From Pseudoroseomonas ludipueritiae (GTDB lineage Bacteria > Pseudomonadota > Alphaproteobacteria > Acetobacterales > Acetobacteraceae): a DNA stretch of 64,000 nucleotides. The stretch spans positions 1-64,000 of the forward strand of contig NZ_JACTUZ010000005.1 in the NCBI RefSeq assembly GCF_014490445.1, read 5' to 3'. Position 1 is the first letter of the stretch; the number at the start of each line of letters is the position of its first letter. A program made the translations under genes and the position numbers. The notes under the pieces are model-generated. The model ran no database searches. It was not told where the DNA came from and was given only the letters and a program-made list of their open reading frames with translations. Positions 14,909 through 24,115 of the stretch are shown piece by piece.

Positions 14909-17272
14909 ATGTCCGAAACCGCGGCCCTTTCCCCCAGCCTCTCCCTGCCCATCGCCAGAATGACCTGCGCCAGCTGCGCTGGCCGGGTCGAACGGGCCCT
15001 GCGCAAGGTGCCGGGGGTGGAGGAGGTTTCCGTCAATCTGGCCACCGAGCAGGCCCGGCTGCGCGGCAGCGCCCCTTTGCCGGCACTGGCCGAGGCGGTG
15101 CGCGCCGCCGGCTATGAATTGCAGGAGGGCAGCCGTGACATCGGCATCTCCGGCATGACCTGCGCGAGCTGCGCCAGCCGGGTGAAGCGCGCCCTGGAGA
15201 AGGTGCCGGGCGTGCTGGAAGCCAGCGTGAACCTGGCCACGGAGCAGGCGCATCTGCGGCTGCTGCCGACGGTGGATGATGCCGCCCTGGCCGCCGCCCT
15301 GCAGAAGGCTGGCTATGCCCTGGCCGCGGCGCCGGAGGAGCAGGCCGCCGACCCTGCGCCGGACCGCCGCGCCCTGTGGGAAGTGGTGATCGCCTTCGCG
15401 CTGGCCGCGCCCTTTCTGCTCGGCATGCTGGGCATGGCATTGGGGCGTGACTGGATGCCGCCGGGCTGGATGCAACTGATCCTGGCCGCGCCACTGCAAT
15501 TCTGGCTCGGGGCGCGCTTCTACCGGGCCGGCTGGCGGGCGCTGCGGGCCGGCACCGGCAACATGGACCTGCTGGTGGCGATGGGCACCAGCGCCGCCTT
15601 CGGCCTTTCCACGGTGCAATGGCTGCGTGGCGAGCATCACCTGTATTTCGAGGCCGCGGCCGTCGTGATCGCCTTCGTGCTGCTCGGCCGCTTCTTCGAA
15701 CACCGGGCCAAGCGGGCCACCGGCGCCGCCATCGCCGCGCTGCTGGCGCTGCGCCCCCGTACCGCCCGCCGCCTGGGCCGGGCAGGGCGCGAGGAGGAAG
15801 TGCCCCTGGCCGCCCTGCGCGTCGGCGACAGCATCGTGGTGCGCCCGGGCGAGCGGGTGCCCGCCGATGGTGTGGTGGAGGACGGCGCCGCCGGGGTGGA
15901 TGAAAGCGCCCTGACCGGCGAGAGCCGTGCTGTCGAGAAAAGGGCGGGCGATGCCGTCTCCACCGGCACCGTCTCCCTGGACGGGCGGCTGGTGGTGCGG
16001 GCGCGGGCGGTGGGCGGCGATACCCGGCTGGCCCAGGTGGCGGCGCTGGTGCAGGCGGCCCAGGCCAGCCGTGCCCCGGTGCAGAAGATGGTGGACCGGG
16101 TCAGCGCCGTGTTTGTGCCGGTGGTGGTGGGCATCGCCGTCGTGACGCTGGTGGGCTGGCTGCTGGCTGGCGCCGGGCTGGCCGCCGCGCTGCTGCATGC
16201 GGTGGCCGTGCTGGTGATCGCCTGCCCCTGCGCCCTGGGGCTGGCGACGCCCGCCGCCATCATGGCCGGCACCGGTGCCGCTGCCCGCGCCGGCATCCTG
16301 ATCCGGGACGCGGCGGCGCTGGAGCAGGCGGGGCGGATCGGGCTGGTGGTCTTCGACAAGACCGGCACGCTGACGGAAGGGAAGCCCAGCCTCGCCGCGC
16401 TGCATCCGGCCGAGGGCGTGGCGCTGGAAGATGCCCTGCACCTGGCCGCCCGCCTGCAGGCTGGCAGCGAGCATCCGCTGGCCCGCGCCGTCCTGGCCAT
16501 GGTCAGCGACGATGCGCGGCCCGCCGAGAACTTCCGCGCGCTGCCCGGCCGGGGCGTCGAAGGCGTGGTGGAGGGCCGCCGGCTGGCGCTGGGCAGCACC
16601 CGGCTGCTGGAGGAAAGCGGCCTGACCGCCGGCCCGCTGGCCGAGGCGGCGGCGTACCAGGCGGCGCAGGGCCATACCCTGTCCTGGCTGATCGACCTCG
16701 CCGAGCCTGCCATCCTGGCGCTTCTGGCCTTCGCCGATGCGCCCCGCCCCACCGCCGGCAGCGCGGTGCGGGCCTTGAAGGAACGGAGCGTCGGGGTAGC
16801 CATGCTGACCGGTGACAGCCCCGAGGCCGCCAGTTCCGTGGCCGGGGAGCTGGGGATCGACACCGTCGCTGCCGGCGTGCTGCCGGCGCAGAAGGCGGAG
16901 CGCGTCGCCGCCTGGCGGGCGGAAGGGCAGCGCGTGGCCATGGTGGGGGATGGCGTCAACGACGCCGCCGCCCTGGCCAGCGCCGATCTCGGCATCGCCA
17001 TGGGCAGCGGCACCGATGCCGCCATCGCCGCCGCGCATGTCACGCTGCTGCGGCCGGACCCGGCGCTGGTGCCGGCGACGCTGGCCATCACCCGGCGCAC
17101 GCTGGCCAAGATCCGGCAGAACCTGCTCTGGGCCTTCGCGTTCAATGCTCTGGGAATCCCGCTCGCGGCGCTGGGTGGGCTTTCCCCGGCGCTGGCGGGG
17201 GCGGCCATGGCCTTCTCCTCGGTGGCGGTGCTGGGCAATGCGCTGTTGCTGGCTCGCTGGAGGGCAGCATGA
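14909..17272 (+). CDS. copA: Copper-exporting P1B-type ATPase
   Basis: 787 residues when begun at ATG 14909; the ATG at 14900 lies inside the predicted -10 of the copper promoter. Two N-terminal heavy-metal domains each carry GMTCASC or RMTCASC. Eight membrane segments include the CPC metal site (IACPCALGLATP), marking Cu(I) transport. The actuator loop has LTGES, the phosphorylation site is DKTGTLTEG, and the hinge is GDGVNDAAALASADLGIAMG. It pumps Cu(I) from the cytoplasm to the periplasm. The stop overlaps the cueR start (ATGA), and copZ follows cueR, forming a coupled copper-defence operon. Confidence 0.96.
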   Translation: MSETAALSPSLSLPIARMTCASCAGRVERALRKVPGVEEVSVNLATEQARLRGSAPLPALAEAVRAAGYELQEGSRDIGISGMTCASCASRVKRALEKVPGVLEASVNLATEQAHLRLLPTVDDAALAAALQKAGYALAAAPEEQAADPAPDRRALWEVVIAFALAAPFLLGMLGMALGRDWMPPGWMQLILAAPLQFWLGARFYRAGWRALRAGTGNMDLLVAMGTSAAFGLSTVQWLRGEHHLYFEAAAVVIAFVLLGRFFEHRAKRATGAAIAALLALRPRTARRLGRAGREEEVPLAALRVGDSIVVRPGERVPADGVVEDGAAGVDESALTGESRAVEKRAGDAVSTGTVSLDGRLVVRARAVGGDTRLAQVAALVQAAQASRAPVQKMVDRVSAVFVPVVVGIAVVTLVGWLLAGAGLAAALLHAVAVLVIACPCALGLATPAAIMAGTGAAARAGILIRDAAALEQAGRIGLVVFDKTGTLTEGKPSLAALHPAEGVALEDALHLAARLQAGSEHPLARAVLAMVSDDARPAENFRALPGRGVEGVVEGRRLALGSTRLLEESGLTAGPLAEAAAYQAAQGHTLSWLIDLAEPAILALLAFADAPRPTAGSAVRALKERSVGVAMLTGDSPEAASSVAGELGIDTVAAGVLPAQKAERVAAWRAEGQRVAMVGDGVNDAAALASADLGIAMGSGTDAAIAAAHVTLLRPDPALVPATLAITRRTLAKIRQNLLWAFAFNALGIPLAALGGLSPALAGAAMAFSSVAVLGNALLLARWRAA

Positions 17273-17658
17273 ATATCGGTACCGCCGCGCGGCTTTCGGG
17301 CGTGACGGCGAAGATGATCCGTCATTACGAGCAGCTCGGGCTGGTGCAGGGCCGGCGGCTGGCCAATGGCTACCGCGACTATGGACAGGCCGAGGTCGCC
17401 ACCCTGCGCTTCATCCGCCATGCCCGCGCCCTGGCCTTTCCGCTGGAGGATATCCGGAAGCTGCTGGCCCTCTGGGCCGACCGCAACCGCGCCAGCGCCG
17501 ACGTGCGCCGCATCGCGCTGGACCATGTGGAGGCGCTGGAAGCCAAGGCGCAGGCCATGCAGGCCATGGCCAGCAGCCTGCGCCACCTGGCCGAGCATTG
17601 CTGCGGCGATTCGCGGCCCGATTGCCCCATCCTGGACGAGTTGGAGAAAACGCTGTGA
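17269..17658 (+). CDS. cueR: MerR-family copper-responsive activator
   Basis: 129 residues. MNIGTAARLSGVTAKMIRHYEQLGL is the MerR DNA-binding head, followed by the long dimerisation helix. The metal-binding loop has CCGDSRPDCPIL, with Cys residues spaced as in CueR-type proteins that bind Cu(I). The start codon overlaps the copA stop. The dyad at 14877-14893 in the copA promoter is its expected binding site, so copA-cueR-copZ would be autoregulated. Placing cueR inside the operon differs from the E. coli arrangement, where it is separate. Confidence 0.94.
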   Translation: MNIGTAARLSGVTAKMIRHYEQLGLVQGRRLANGYRDYGQAEVATLRFIRHARALAFPLEDIRKLLALWADRNRASADVRRIALDHVEALEAKAQAMQAMASSLRHLAEHCCGDSRPDCPILDELEKTL

Positions 17659-17858
17659 ACAACACCATTGAGCTGAAGGTCACCGGCATGAGCTGCGAGC
17701 ACTGCGCCCGCGCCATCACCCAGGCTATCCGCGCCGCGGACCCCGGCGCCGAGGTGCGGGTGGACCTGACGGGCGGCACCGTGCGCGCCGTGACCACCCT
17801 GCCGCGCGACAAGGTCCAGGCGGCGATCGAGGAGGAAGGCTACGGCGTGGCCGGCTGA
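17655..17858 (+). CDS. copZ: CopZ-like copper chaperone (heavy-metal-associated domain)
   Basis: 67 residues starting at GTG 17655, which overlaps the cueR stop as GTGA, so translation is coupled. It is a single HMA domain: KVTGMSCEHCARAITQAI holds the MxCxxC copper site and the fold ends with EEEGYGVAG. It would shuttle Cu(I) to the N-terminal domains of CopA. No ATG is available that keeps the first beta strand, which supports the GTG start. Confidence 0.92.
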   Translation: MNNTIELKVTGMSCEHCARAITQAIRAADPGAEVRVDLTGGTVRAVTTLPRDKVQAAIEEEGYGVAG

Positions 17859-17944
17859 CCAGCGGCCTGCACGCTTTCTTCATCCTTGTGGTGGCAGGAA
17901 TCGCGGCAGGCCGGGCCTTTCCCGGCGCCACGGGGCATGCCGCC

Positions 17945-18487
17945 ATGAGCAACGACCGCACTCCACCCTCGGACCCCTCCGCCGGCTATCACCAGAGCCG
18001 CTTCACCGGCTATGGCGGCTCGAACGACGCCGCCCGCCGGCAGATGGAGCTGGAGGCGCAGATGTCGGAGGCGCAGCAATCCCTCTCGCCGGCGCTGAAC
18101 CCCATCATCGCCCGGCTGCGGGAGGACCTGGACCGCCTGCTGGACGAGGTGCCCGAAGGCCCCGCCGCCACGCGGCGGGCCGGGGCGCAGGACGAGGCCT
18201 CCGCCGCCAGCATGGCGCAGAGCCTGGAGCAGTGGTCCCTGGCCTGGCGCCAGCGCGCCCTGGCCGACCTGGATGAACGTGTGACCGAGATGCGGCAGGT
18301 CTACGTGATCCACCGCGGGGACAGCCACCGCCACCTGTTGTTCCTGGACCGGCAGGGGCGCCACATCCTGGCCGTGCAGCCGCAGGAGCCCACCTCGGCG
18401 CTGCGATACAGCAAGCTGGCCCAGGGCACCGAGCTGAACGACCTCTACGGCCCCTTCGCCCGGCTGTCAGATACGCCGCGCGGCTGA
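17945..18487 (+). CDS. Hypothetical protein, coiled-coil-like
   Basis: 180 residues from ATG 17945 (MSNDRTPPSD). The first 35 residues are polar and disordered-looking, then a long charged helical stretch (RRQMELEAQMSEAQQSLS and LEQWSLAWRQRALADLDERV) suggests coiled coil, and the C-terminal third (VYVIHRGDSHRHLLFLDRQG) looks like short beta strands. There is no signal peptide or membrane segment. I do not recognise the family. It follows copZ by 86 bases on the same strand but no copper ligand pattern is present, so a link to copper is not supported. Confidence 0.65.
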   Translation: MSNDRTPPSDPSAGYHQSRFTGYGGSNDAARRQMELEAQMSEAQQSLSPALNPIIARLREDLDRLLDEVPEGPAATRRAGAQDEASAASMAQSLEQWSLAWRQRALADLDERVTEMRQVYVIHRGDSHRHLLFLDRQGRHILAVQPQEPTSALRYSKLAQGTELNDLYGPFARLSDTPRG

Positions 18488-18586
18488 GCACCGCTGGGCT
18501 TCCCACCCGGGCGATGCGCGCTACTCTGGTGCGCCAGCCCGCGCCGGCCCCAGGAGGGGCACCGGCGGAGGGGAAAGGGAGGAACC

Positions 18587-19759
18587 ATGCTGCCGCTGTC
18601 CCGCTTCACCGTGCTCGACCTCACCCGCGTCCGCTCCGGCCCCACGGCCGTACGGCAACTGGCAGACTGGGGCGCCAATGTCATCAAGATCGAGGCGCCG
18701 GAGGCAGTGGATACCGGCAAGGGCCTGGGCGGCGATACGCTGGGGCCGGATTATCAGAACGTCCACCGCAACAAGCGGGGCATCACGCTGAACCTCAAGA
18801 CGCCGGAAGGCATCGCCGCCTTCCGCCGCATGGTGGAGAAGGCCGATGTGGTGGTGGAGAACTACCGCCCCGACGTGAAGGCGCGACTGGGCATCGACTA
18901 CGAATCCCTTGCCGCCATCAACCCGCGCATCGTGCTGGGCAGCATCTCCGGCTTCGGGCAGGATGGCCCCTATGCCCGCCGCCCGGGCTTCGACCAGATC
19001 GCCCAGGGCATGGGCGGGCTGATGAGCGTGACCGGCCTGCCGGGCCAGGGCCCGGTGCGCGCCGGCATCCCGGTGGCGGACCTGACGGCGGGGCTCTACT
19101 GCGCCATCGGCATCCTGGTGGCGCTGCTGGAGCGGGAGCAGACTGGCAAGGGCCGCTGGGTTCATACCAGCCTGCTGGAAGCCATGGTGGCCATGATGGA
19201 CTTCCAGGCCACGCGCTGGACCATGAAGGGGGAGGTGCCGCAGCAGGCCGGCAACGACCACCCCACCACGATCCCGACCGGCCTGTTCCGCACCAGCGAC
19301 GGCGTCATCAACATCGCCGGCGGTGGCGGGGAGATGTGGCGCCGCATCGTGGCCGTGCTGGGCATCGAGGAGGAAGCCAAGGACCCGGACCTCGCCACCG
19401 ATGCCCTGCGCTCCAAGAACCGCGCCAAGACCAACGCGGTGCTGCAGGCGAAGCTGGAGACGGATACTTCCGCCCACTGGGTCGGCAAGTTCAACGAGGC
19501 CGGCGTGCCCTGCGGTCCGGTCTATTCCATGGACCAGGTCTTCGCGGATGAGCAGGTGAAGCATCTTGGCCTCGCCTGGCCGGTGCGGCACCCGAAGCTG
19601 GGTGAGATCGCGCTGGTGCGGCCGCCCATGCAACTCGATGGCGTCGCCCCGCCGCGCGTGCCGACGCCCGACCGTGGCCAGCATACCGATGCCGTGCTGA
19701 GCGAATTTGGCTTCTCGGCCGAGGAAATCGCGGCGCTGCGGGCGGCGCAGGTGGTCTGA
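18587..19759 (+). CDS. CaiB/BaiF (family III) CoA-transferase
   Basis: 390 residues with a strong GGGAGGA site before ATG 18587. Family III motifs are complete: FTVLDLTRVRSGPTAVRQLADWGANV, VVENYRPDVKARLGIDY (two separate motifs), GSISGFGQDGPYARRPGFDQ, and the aspartate nucleophile region GIPVADLTAGLY. The set resembles formyl-CoA:oxalate and related transferases. Unlike the transferase at 4328, this copy has no lyase or transporter beside it; it is convergent with the ROK regulator. Acid and CoA donor unknown. Confidence 0.9.
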   Translation: MLPLSRFTVLDLTRVRSGPTAVRQLADWGANVIKIEAPEAVDTGKGLGGDTLGPDYQNVHRNKRGITLNLKTPEGIAAFRRMVEKADVVVENYRPDVKARLGIDYESLAAINPRIVLGSISGFGQDGPYARRPGFDQIAQGMGGLMSVTGLPGQGPVRAGIPVADLTAGLYCAIGILVALLEREQTGKGRWVHTSLLEAMVAMMDFQATRWTMKGEVPQQAGNDHPTTIPTGLFRTSDGVINIAGGGGEMWRRIVAVLGIEEEAKDPDLATDALRSKNRAKTNAVLQAKLETDTSAHWVGKFNEAGVPCGPVYSMDQVFADEQVKHLGLAWPVRHPKLGEIALVRPPMQLDGVAPPRVPTPDRGQHTDAVLSEFGFSAEEIAALRAAQVV

Positions 19760-19791
19760 GGCCCAGGCGCAGTTTGGGGGGGGGCGCGACC

Positions 19792-20973
19792 TCACCCGCC
19801 GCGCAGCAACCCCTCCACCGCCTGGGTCAGCAGCGGTTCGGCGGCGCCCTGGATGCCCAGGGCCTCGCTGGCCGGCTCGTGCAGCAGCGGCGGCAGGGCG
19901 AGCCCGCCCAGCAAGCCCTCCTGCCGGAACAGCGCATCGAAATGCGCCCAGTAGGCGGCGTTGGTGGCCAGCGGCCCGGATACCATGACCCGCTGCGGGA
20001 AGAGCAGGCGGCACAGATTGGCCAGGGTTCGGGCCACCAGCTCCGCGGCCACTGTCATGGCAGGCAGGGCCAGCAGGTCCCGGTCCCGCAACTGCGCGGC
20101 CAGGCCGGCCTCGTCTTCCATGAGGTCTGGCCATTGTCTGCGCAGCTCCGGCAGCAGCGACCACAATGCGGCGCCGGTTTCCAGGCAGCCGGTATTGCCA
20201 CAGCCGCAGCGACGGCCCGCCAGGGCATTGAAGCGCCAATGGCCGATCTCGCCGAAAGGTCCGCCGGCCGCGTTGAAGGTCTGGCCATCCAGGGCATAGG
20301 CGAGCCCGATGCCCCAGCCCCAGTGCAGCAGCAGGGAGCCACCAGGCTGCCGCTCGGGCTCCGCCAGCAGGCGCGCCCGCAACTCAGCTTCCAGGTGGCG
20401 CACCACCAGCACCGGCGGCGCCACGGGCTCCAGCGCCGCGGTGATGTCCAGCCCGGCCACCGCAGGCCAGCGGGAGGAGACCAGCCAGCGCCCGCCGCGC
20501 AGATCCGCGATGCCGGAAACAGCGACGCTGGTGCCCGCATGCGCCATGCCACGCGGCACCGCGCCCCGCAGGCGCCCGGCGAGGTCCGCCAGCACGGCGG
20601 CCATGGCGGCATTGTCCGCCTCCGGCCCCACCGGCATGACATGGCGCTCCAGTACCCGCCCGGCCGTATCCACCAGAACACCCACCACGCTGCGGCTGGC
20701 TACATGCAGCACGGAAACGCCCAGGCCGCGTGCATTGGGGAGCAGCGTGGCGGCGGGACGCCCGCGCCCCAGCTTCTCGCCCGAGGCTTCCAGCAGCAGG
20801 CGCCGCGACACCAATTCCCCCACCAGATGGGAGACGGTGGTGGAGCGCAGCCCCAGTTGCTCCACCAGTTGCGGGCGGGAGGCGGCAGCGCCATCCAGCA
20901 CCGCCGCCAGCACCCGTGCCCGGTCACGCTCCACAGGGTCGGGGAAGCGCGATTCCTCCAGCCGGATCAGCAT
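19792..20973 (-). CDS. ROK-family transcriptional regulator (NagC/Mlc type)
   Basis: 393 residues. The N-terminal winged helix (DRARVLAAVLDGAAASRPQL, GLRSTTVSHLVGELVSRRLL) is followed by the ROK sugar-kinase-like domain, whose zinc motif is visible as CGCGNTGCLET. The ATP/phosphate loops of true kinases are degenerate. ROK regulators of this kind bind amino sugars or their phosphates. It is divergent from nagB-like and nagA genes, its probable targets. An imperfect palindrome at 21002-21023 in the shared promoter region is a candidate operator. Confidence 0.9.
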   Translation of the reverse strand: MLIRLEESRFPDPVERDRARVLAAVLDGAAASRPQLVEQLGLRSTTVSHLVGELVSRRLLLEASGEKLGRGRPAATLLPNARGLGVSVLHVASRSVVGVLVDTAGRVLERHVMPVGPEADNAAMAAVLADLAGRLRGAVPRGMAHAGTSVAVSGIADLRGGRWLVSSRWPAVAGLDITAALEPVAPPVLVVRHLEAELRARLLAEPERQPGGSLLLHWGWGIGLAYALDGQTFNAAGGPFGEIGHWRFNALAGRRCGCGNTGCLETGAALWSLLPELRRQWPDLMEDEAGLAAQLRDRDLLALPAMTVAAELVARTLANLCRLLFPQRVMVSGPLATNAAYWAHFDALFRQEGLLGGLALPPLLHEPASEALGIQGAAEPLLTQAVEGLLRGG

Positions 20974-21001
20974 GGCGGCGAGGCTCCGTCTTTTTCTGAA
21001 C

Positions 21002-21023
21002 CAACTCTTTCAAAATAAAGTTG
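21002..21023. promoter_or_regulatory. Candidate ROK-regulator operator
   Basis: An AT-rich 22-base element with CAACT at 21002-21006 and AGTTG at 21019-21023 and a partly symmetric centre lies in the gap between the divergent ROK gene and nagB-like gene. NagC-type operators are likewise AT-rich imperfect palindromes of about this size. It stands out from the surrounding GC-rich sequence. Confidence 0.4.
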
Positions 21024-21092
21024 CCAGGGCAAGGCGGTTCAGGTCTCCTGTGGGCGGGGCCGCTTCCGGCCGCCCATAAACGAACAGGATGC

Positions 21093-21845
21093 ATGGCGCG
21101 AATGCTCGATCCCCGGATCTGTCCCGACAAGGCCGCACTGGGGCGTGCCGCCGCCGAAGCCGGGGCCGCCGCCATCCGCGCCGCCATCGCCAAGCATGGC
21201 GAGGCGACCATCATCGTGGCCACCGGCGCCAGCCAGTTCGAGATGCTGGGAGCCCTGACCAGCGCTGCGGACATCGAGTGGGAGCGTGTCACCGCCTTCC
21301 ATCTGGACGAATATGTCGGCCTGCCCGTCAGCCATCCCGCCAGCTTCCGTGGCTATCTCCGCCAGCGCTTCCTGGCGCCGCTGCGGAACCGCCCCACGCT
21401 GATCGAGGTTGATGGCGAGGCGCCGGACCCGGAGATCGAGGCCACGCGGCTCGGCGCGCTGATCGCGGGGCGGCGGGTGGATGTCTGCTTCGCGGGCTTC
21501 GGGGAGAACTGCCACCTGGCTTTCAACGACCCCCCCGCCGATTTCCAAACCGAGCAGTCCTATTTGGTCGTGATGCTGGACGAAGCTTGCCGTCGCCAGC
21601 AGATGGGTGAGGGGTGGTTTCCCACGCTGGAGGCCGTGCCGCAGCGCGCCATCACCATGACGGTGCCGCAGATCATGCGTAGCGAGCTGATCATCCTCTC
21701 CGTGCCGGATGCCCGCAAGGCGCAGGCGGTGAAGGATGCGGTGGAAGGCCCGGTCACGCCGATGCATCCCGGCTCCATCCTGCAGCGGCATCCGAATACG
21801 CTGCTCTTCATCGACCCTCCGGCCGCCTCGCTGCTGTCGCGGTGA
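21093..21845 (+). CDS. Glucosamine-6-phosphate deaminase-like protein (NagB family)
   Basis: 250 residues from ATG 21093, which has AGGA seven to ten bases upstream; an in-frame extension to 21021 is less likely because it lacks a site. NagB-fold motifs: [26 protein letters not shown] (catalytic Asp in LDEY) and [14 protein letters not shown]. The last motif differs from canonical NagB (GNDGHIAFNEP): the ring-opening base Asp is Asn and the Glu is Asp. The enzyme may therefore be a divergent deaminase/isomerase acting on another amino-sugar phosphate. It overlaps the nagA gene and is divergent from the ROK regulator. Confidence 0.82.
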   Translation: MARMLDPRICPDKAALGRAAAEAGAAAIRAAIAKHGEATIIVATGASQFEMLGALTSAADIEWERVTAFHLDEYVGLPVSHPASFRGYLRQRFLAPLRNRPTLIEVDGEAPDPEIEATRLGALIAGRRVDVCFAGFGENCHLAFNDPPADFQTEQSYLVVMLDEACRRQQMGEGWFPTLEAVPQRAITMTVPQIMRSELIILSVPDARKAQAVKDAVEGPVTPMHPGSILQRHPNTLLFIDPPAASLLSR

Positions 21846-22885
21846 CAGGCATGATCTCCGGCGGGCTGGTCGACCTGCAAGTGAACGGCTTCGGCGGCGT
21901 GGACTTCAACGCCGCCGCCGATGCCGAGCCCTTGTCGGCGGCGGCGCTGGATGTGGCGCTGGAGGCGATGCTGGCCACCGGCGTCACCTGCTGCCTGCCC
22001 ACGGTGATCACCGCCACGCCGGAGATACTGCGAGCCCGCCTGCGGGCGCTGGATGCCGCCGTGGCTGGCAGCCGGCTAGGGCCACTGATGTGTCCCGGCT
22101 ACCATCTGGAAGGCCCTTTCCTGAACGCCGCGGACGGCTTCGCCGGCTGCCACCCGCCGGAAGCCATGGTCCCGCCGGATTACGCGCTGCTGGAGAGCCT
22201 GGAGGCGGAGCTGAGCCGCCCCATCCTGCTGCTGACGCTTGCCGCTGAACTGCCGGGCGCGGAAGGCTGCATCCGCGCGGCGCATGCGGCCGGCAAGCTG
22301 GTGGCGATCGGCCATAGCAACGCGACGTTCGAGCATGTCGCGCGGGCTGCGGTGGCAGGGGCCAGCCTGTCGACCCATCTGGGCAATGGCCTGCCGCAGG
22401 TACTGCCGAAACTCGCCAACCCGATCTTCGCGCAACTGGCGGAGGACCGGCTGAGTGCCGGCTTCATCGCGGACGGCATCCACCTGCCGCCACCCGCGCT
22501 GAAGGCGATGATCCGCGCCAAGGGGCCGGGCCGCGCCTTTCTGGTCACCGATGCCACGGCTGCCGCCGCCGTGCCGGCCGGCATCTACCCTTTCGCGGGC
22601 ATGCGCGTGGAGCGGAGTGCCGATGGCACCGTCCGCATGCCGGGCGGCCACTATCTGGCCGGTTCCTCGCTTTGCCTGGACGCGGCGGTGCGGAACCTGG
22701 TGGAATGGGGCATCGCCACGCCGGAGGAAGCCGTGGCCATGGCTGCCTCCGTGCCGGCGGGCCTTCTGGCGCCCGCCCTGGCCGCGCATGGCATCGCATT
22801 GCCGGACAGCGAGGCCGAATGGTCGCCCGCGCTGCGCCTGACGCGTATCCGCATCGGCCCCGCCGAGCGGCGATTTTCCGACTGA
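21842..22885 (+). CDS. nagA: N-acetylglucosamine-6-phosphate deacetylase
   Basis: 347 residues from GTG 21842, which overlaps the previous stop; ATG 21851 is an alternative start three codons in. Amidohydrolase features: [16 protein letters not shown], metal ligand Glu in YHLEGPFLN, His in AIGHSNATF and THLGNGLPQ, and the catalytic Asp in [10 protein letters not shown]. It would remove the acetyl group from GlcNAc-6-P so that the NagB-like protein can deaminate it. The N-terminal beta-sandwich is short compared with E. coli NagA (382 residues), since the protein starts directly at the first barrel strand. Confidence 0.9.
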   Translation: MTGMISGGLVDLQVNGFGGVDFNAAADAEPLSAAALDVALEAMLATGVTCCLPTVITATPEILRARLRALDAAVAGSRLGPLMCPGYHLEGPFLNAADGFAGCHPPEAMVPPDYALLESLEAELSRPILLLTLAAELPGAEGCIRAAHAAGKLVAIGHSNATFEHVARAAVAGASLSTHLGNGLPQVLPKLANPIFAQLAEDRLSAGFIADGIHLPPPALKAMIRAKGPGRAFLVTDATAAAAVPAGIYPFAGMRVERSADGTVRMPGGHYLAGSSLCLDAAVRNLVEWGIATPEEAVAMAASVPAGLLAPALAAHGIALPDSEAEWSPALRLTRIRIGPAERRFSD

Positions 22886-22913
22886 CCCAACGAACAACGG
22901 GAGACTTGCCAAG

Positions 22914-24107
22914 ATGCGTGACCTTCCCCTGCCGCGCCGGGCCATTGTCGGCGGTTTCGCTGCCACGGCCCTGGCGGGCGCCTTGCCGGCGCGCGCGGCC
23001 CTGCCGCAGATGCCGAAATCCCCTGTTGCCATCAGCATCATGGATGTCGCCGGTGCGCTGGCGCTGCACCAGCGCGCCTTCGAGGACTACCGCGCCGCGA
23101 ACCGCAATCTTGTCTCGCGCATCACCTTCGTGAAGGCGCCGGCCCCGGAGCTGGCGGGCAAGATCAAGGCGCAGCAGGATGCCGGGCGCTCGGACCTCGA
23201 CCTGATCCTGACGGCCAGCGACGGGCTTTCCGCCGGCATGGCGATGAACCTGTGGCAGAAGATCCTGCCCGATTACAACGAGAAGTTCCCCGGGCTGGAG
23301 GAGAACTACGAGCCTGCCGCGCTGAACCTGCACCGCGCCCAGGGCGCCGGCTATGGCGTGGTGTGTTCCTATTATCCCTCCGGCCCGCTGCTGGAATATA
23401 TGCCGGACCGCGTGAAGCAGGTGCCCACCACCGCCGAGGAACTGCTGGCCTGGGCCAAGGCCAATCCTGGCCGCTTCATGTATGCCCGCCCGACGAATTC
23501 CGGCCCCGGCCGCACCTTCATGATGGGCCTGCCCTATCTGCTGGGAGACAAGGACCCGAAGGACCCGATCAATGGCTGGGACAAGACCTGGGCCTATTTG
23601 CAGGAACTCGGCCAGTACATCGATGCCTATCCTTCCGGCACCGGCATCACGATGAAGGAGTTGGGCGATGGCTCGCGCGACATCATCGTCTCGACCACCG
23701 GCTGGGACATCAATCCGCGCGCCCTCGGCATCGTCCCGAAGGAAGCCAAGATCGCCACGCTGAAGGGCTTCCACTGGGTTTCCGACGCCAATTACATGGT
23801 GGTGCCCAAGGGACTGCCGGAGGACCGGCTGGCCGTGGTGCTGGACATGATGGCCTTCGTGCTGCAGCCGAAGATGCAAGCCTATGCCTATGACGAGGGG
23901 TACCTCTATCCCGGCCCTGCGGTGAAGAATGTTGGGCTCGACCTGGCGCCGCCGGAAAGCCGCAAGGTGATCGAGGAATTCGGCCGGCCCGAATATGCCT
24001 CCCTGATCGCCGACAATCCCATCGAGCTGCCCTTGAAGCCGGAACAGATGGTGCTGGCCTTCCGGCGCTGGGATGAACTGGTGGGCTCCCGCCAGGGTCG
24101 CCGCTGA
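22914..24107 (+). CDS. ABC transporter solute-binding protein (extracellular family 1)
   Basis: 397 residues with a signal peptide (PRRAIVGGFAATALAGAL, cleavage near ARA-ALP). The mature part has binding-protein character: DLDLILTASDGLSAGMAM, GYGVVCSYYPSG and TNSGPGRTFMMGLPYLLG. It resembles the PotD/FbpA/AfuA-like class. It lies 28 bases after nagA on the same strand, so it may import the amino sugar handled by NagA and the NagB-like enzyme. No permease or ATPase gene accompanies it here, so its membrane partner must be elsewhere. Confidence 0.85.
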   Translation: MRDLPLPRRAIVGGFAATALAGALPARAALPQMPKSPVAISIMDVAGALALHQRAFEDYRAANRNLVSRITFVKAPAPELAGKIKAQQDAGRSDLDLILTASDGLSAGMAMNLWQKILPDYNEKFPGLEENYEPAALNLHRAQGAGYGVVCSYYPSGPLLEYMPDRVKQVPTTAEELLAWAKANPGRFMYARPTNSGPGRTFMMGLPYLLGDKDPKDPINGWDKTWAYLQELGQYIDAYPSGTGITMKELGDGSRDIIVSTTGWDINPRALGIVPKEAKIATLKGFHWVSDANYMVVPKGLPEDRLAVVLDMMAFVLQPKMQAYAYDEGYLYPGPAVKNVGLDLAPPESRKVIEEFGRPEYASLIADNPIELPLKPEQMVLAFRRWDELVGSRQGRR

Positions 24108-24115
24108 GCGGGCAA

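Noticed and set aside
14852-17038. A 728-codon minus-strand frame opposite copA
   Set aside because: copA has all P-type ATPase motifs; the antisense frame is low-complexity shadow.
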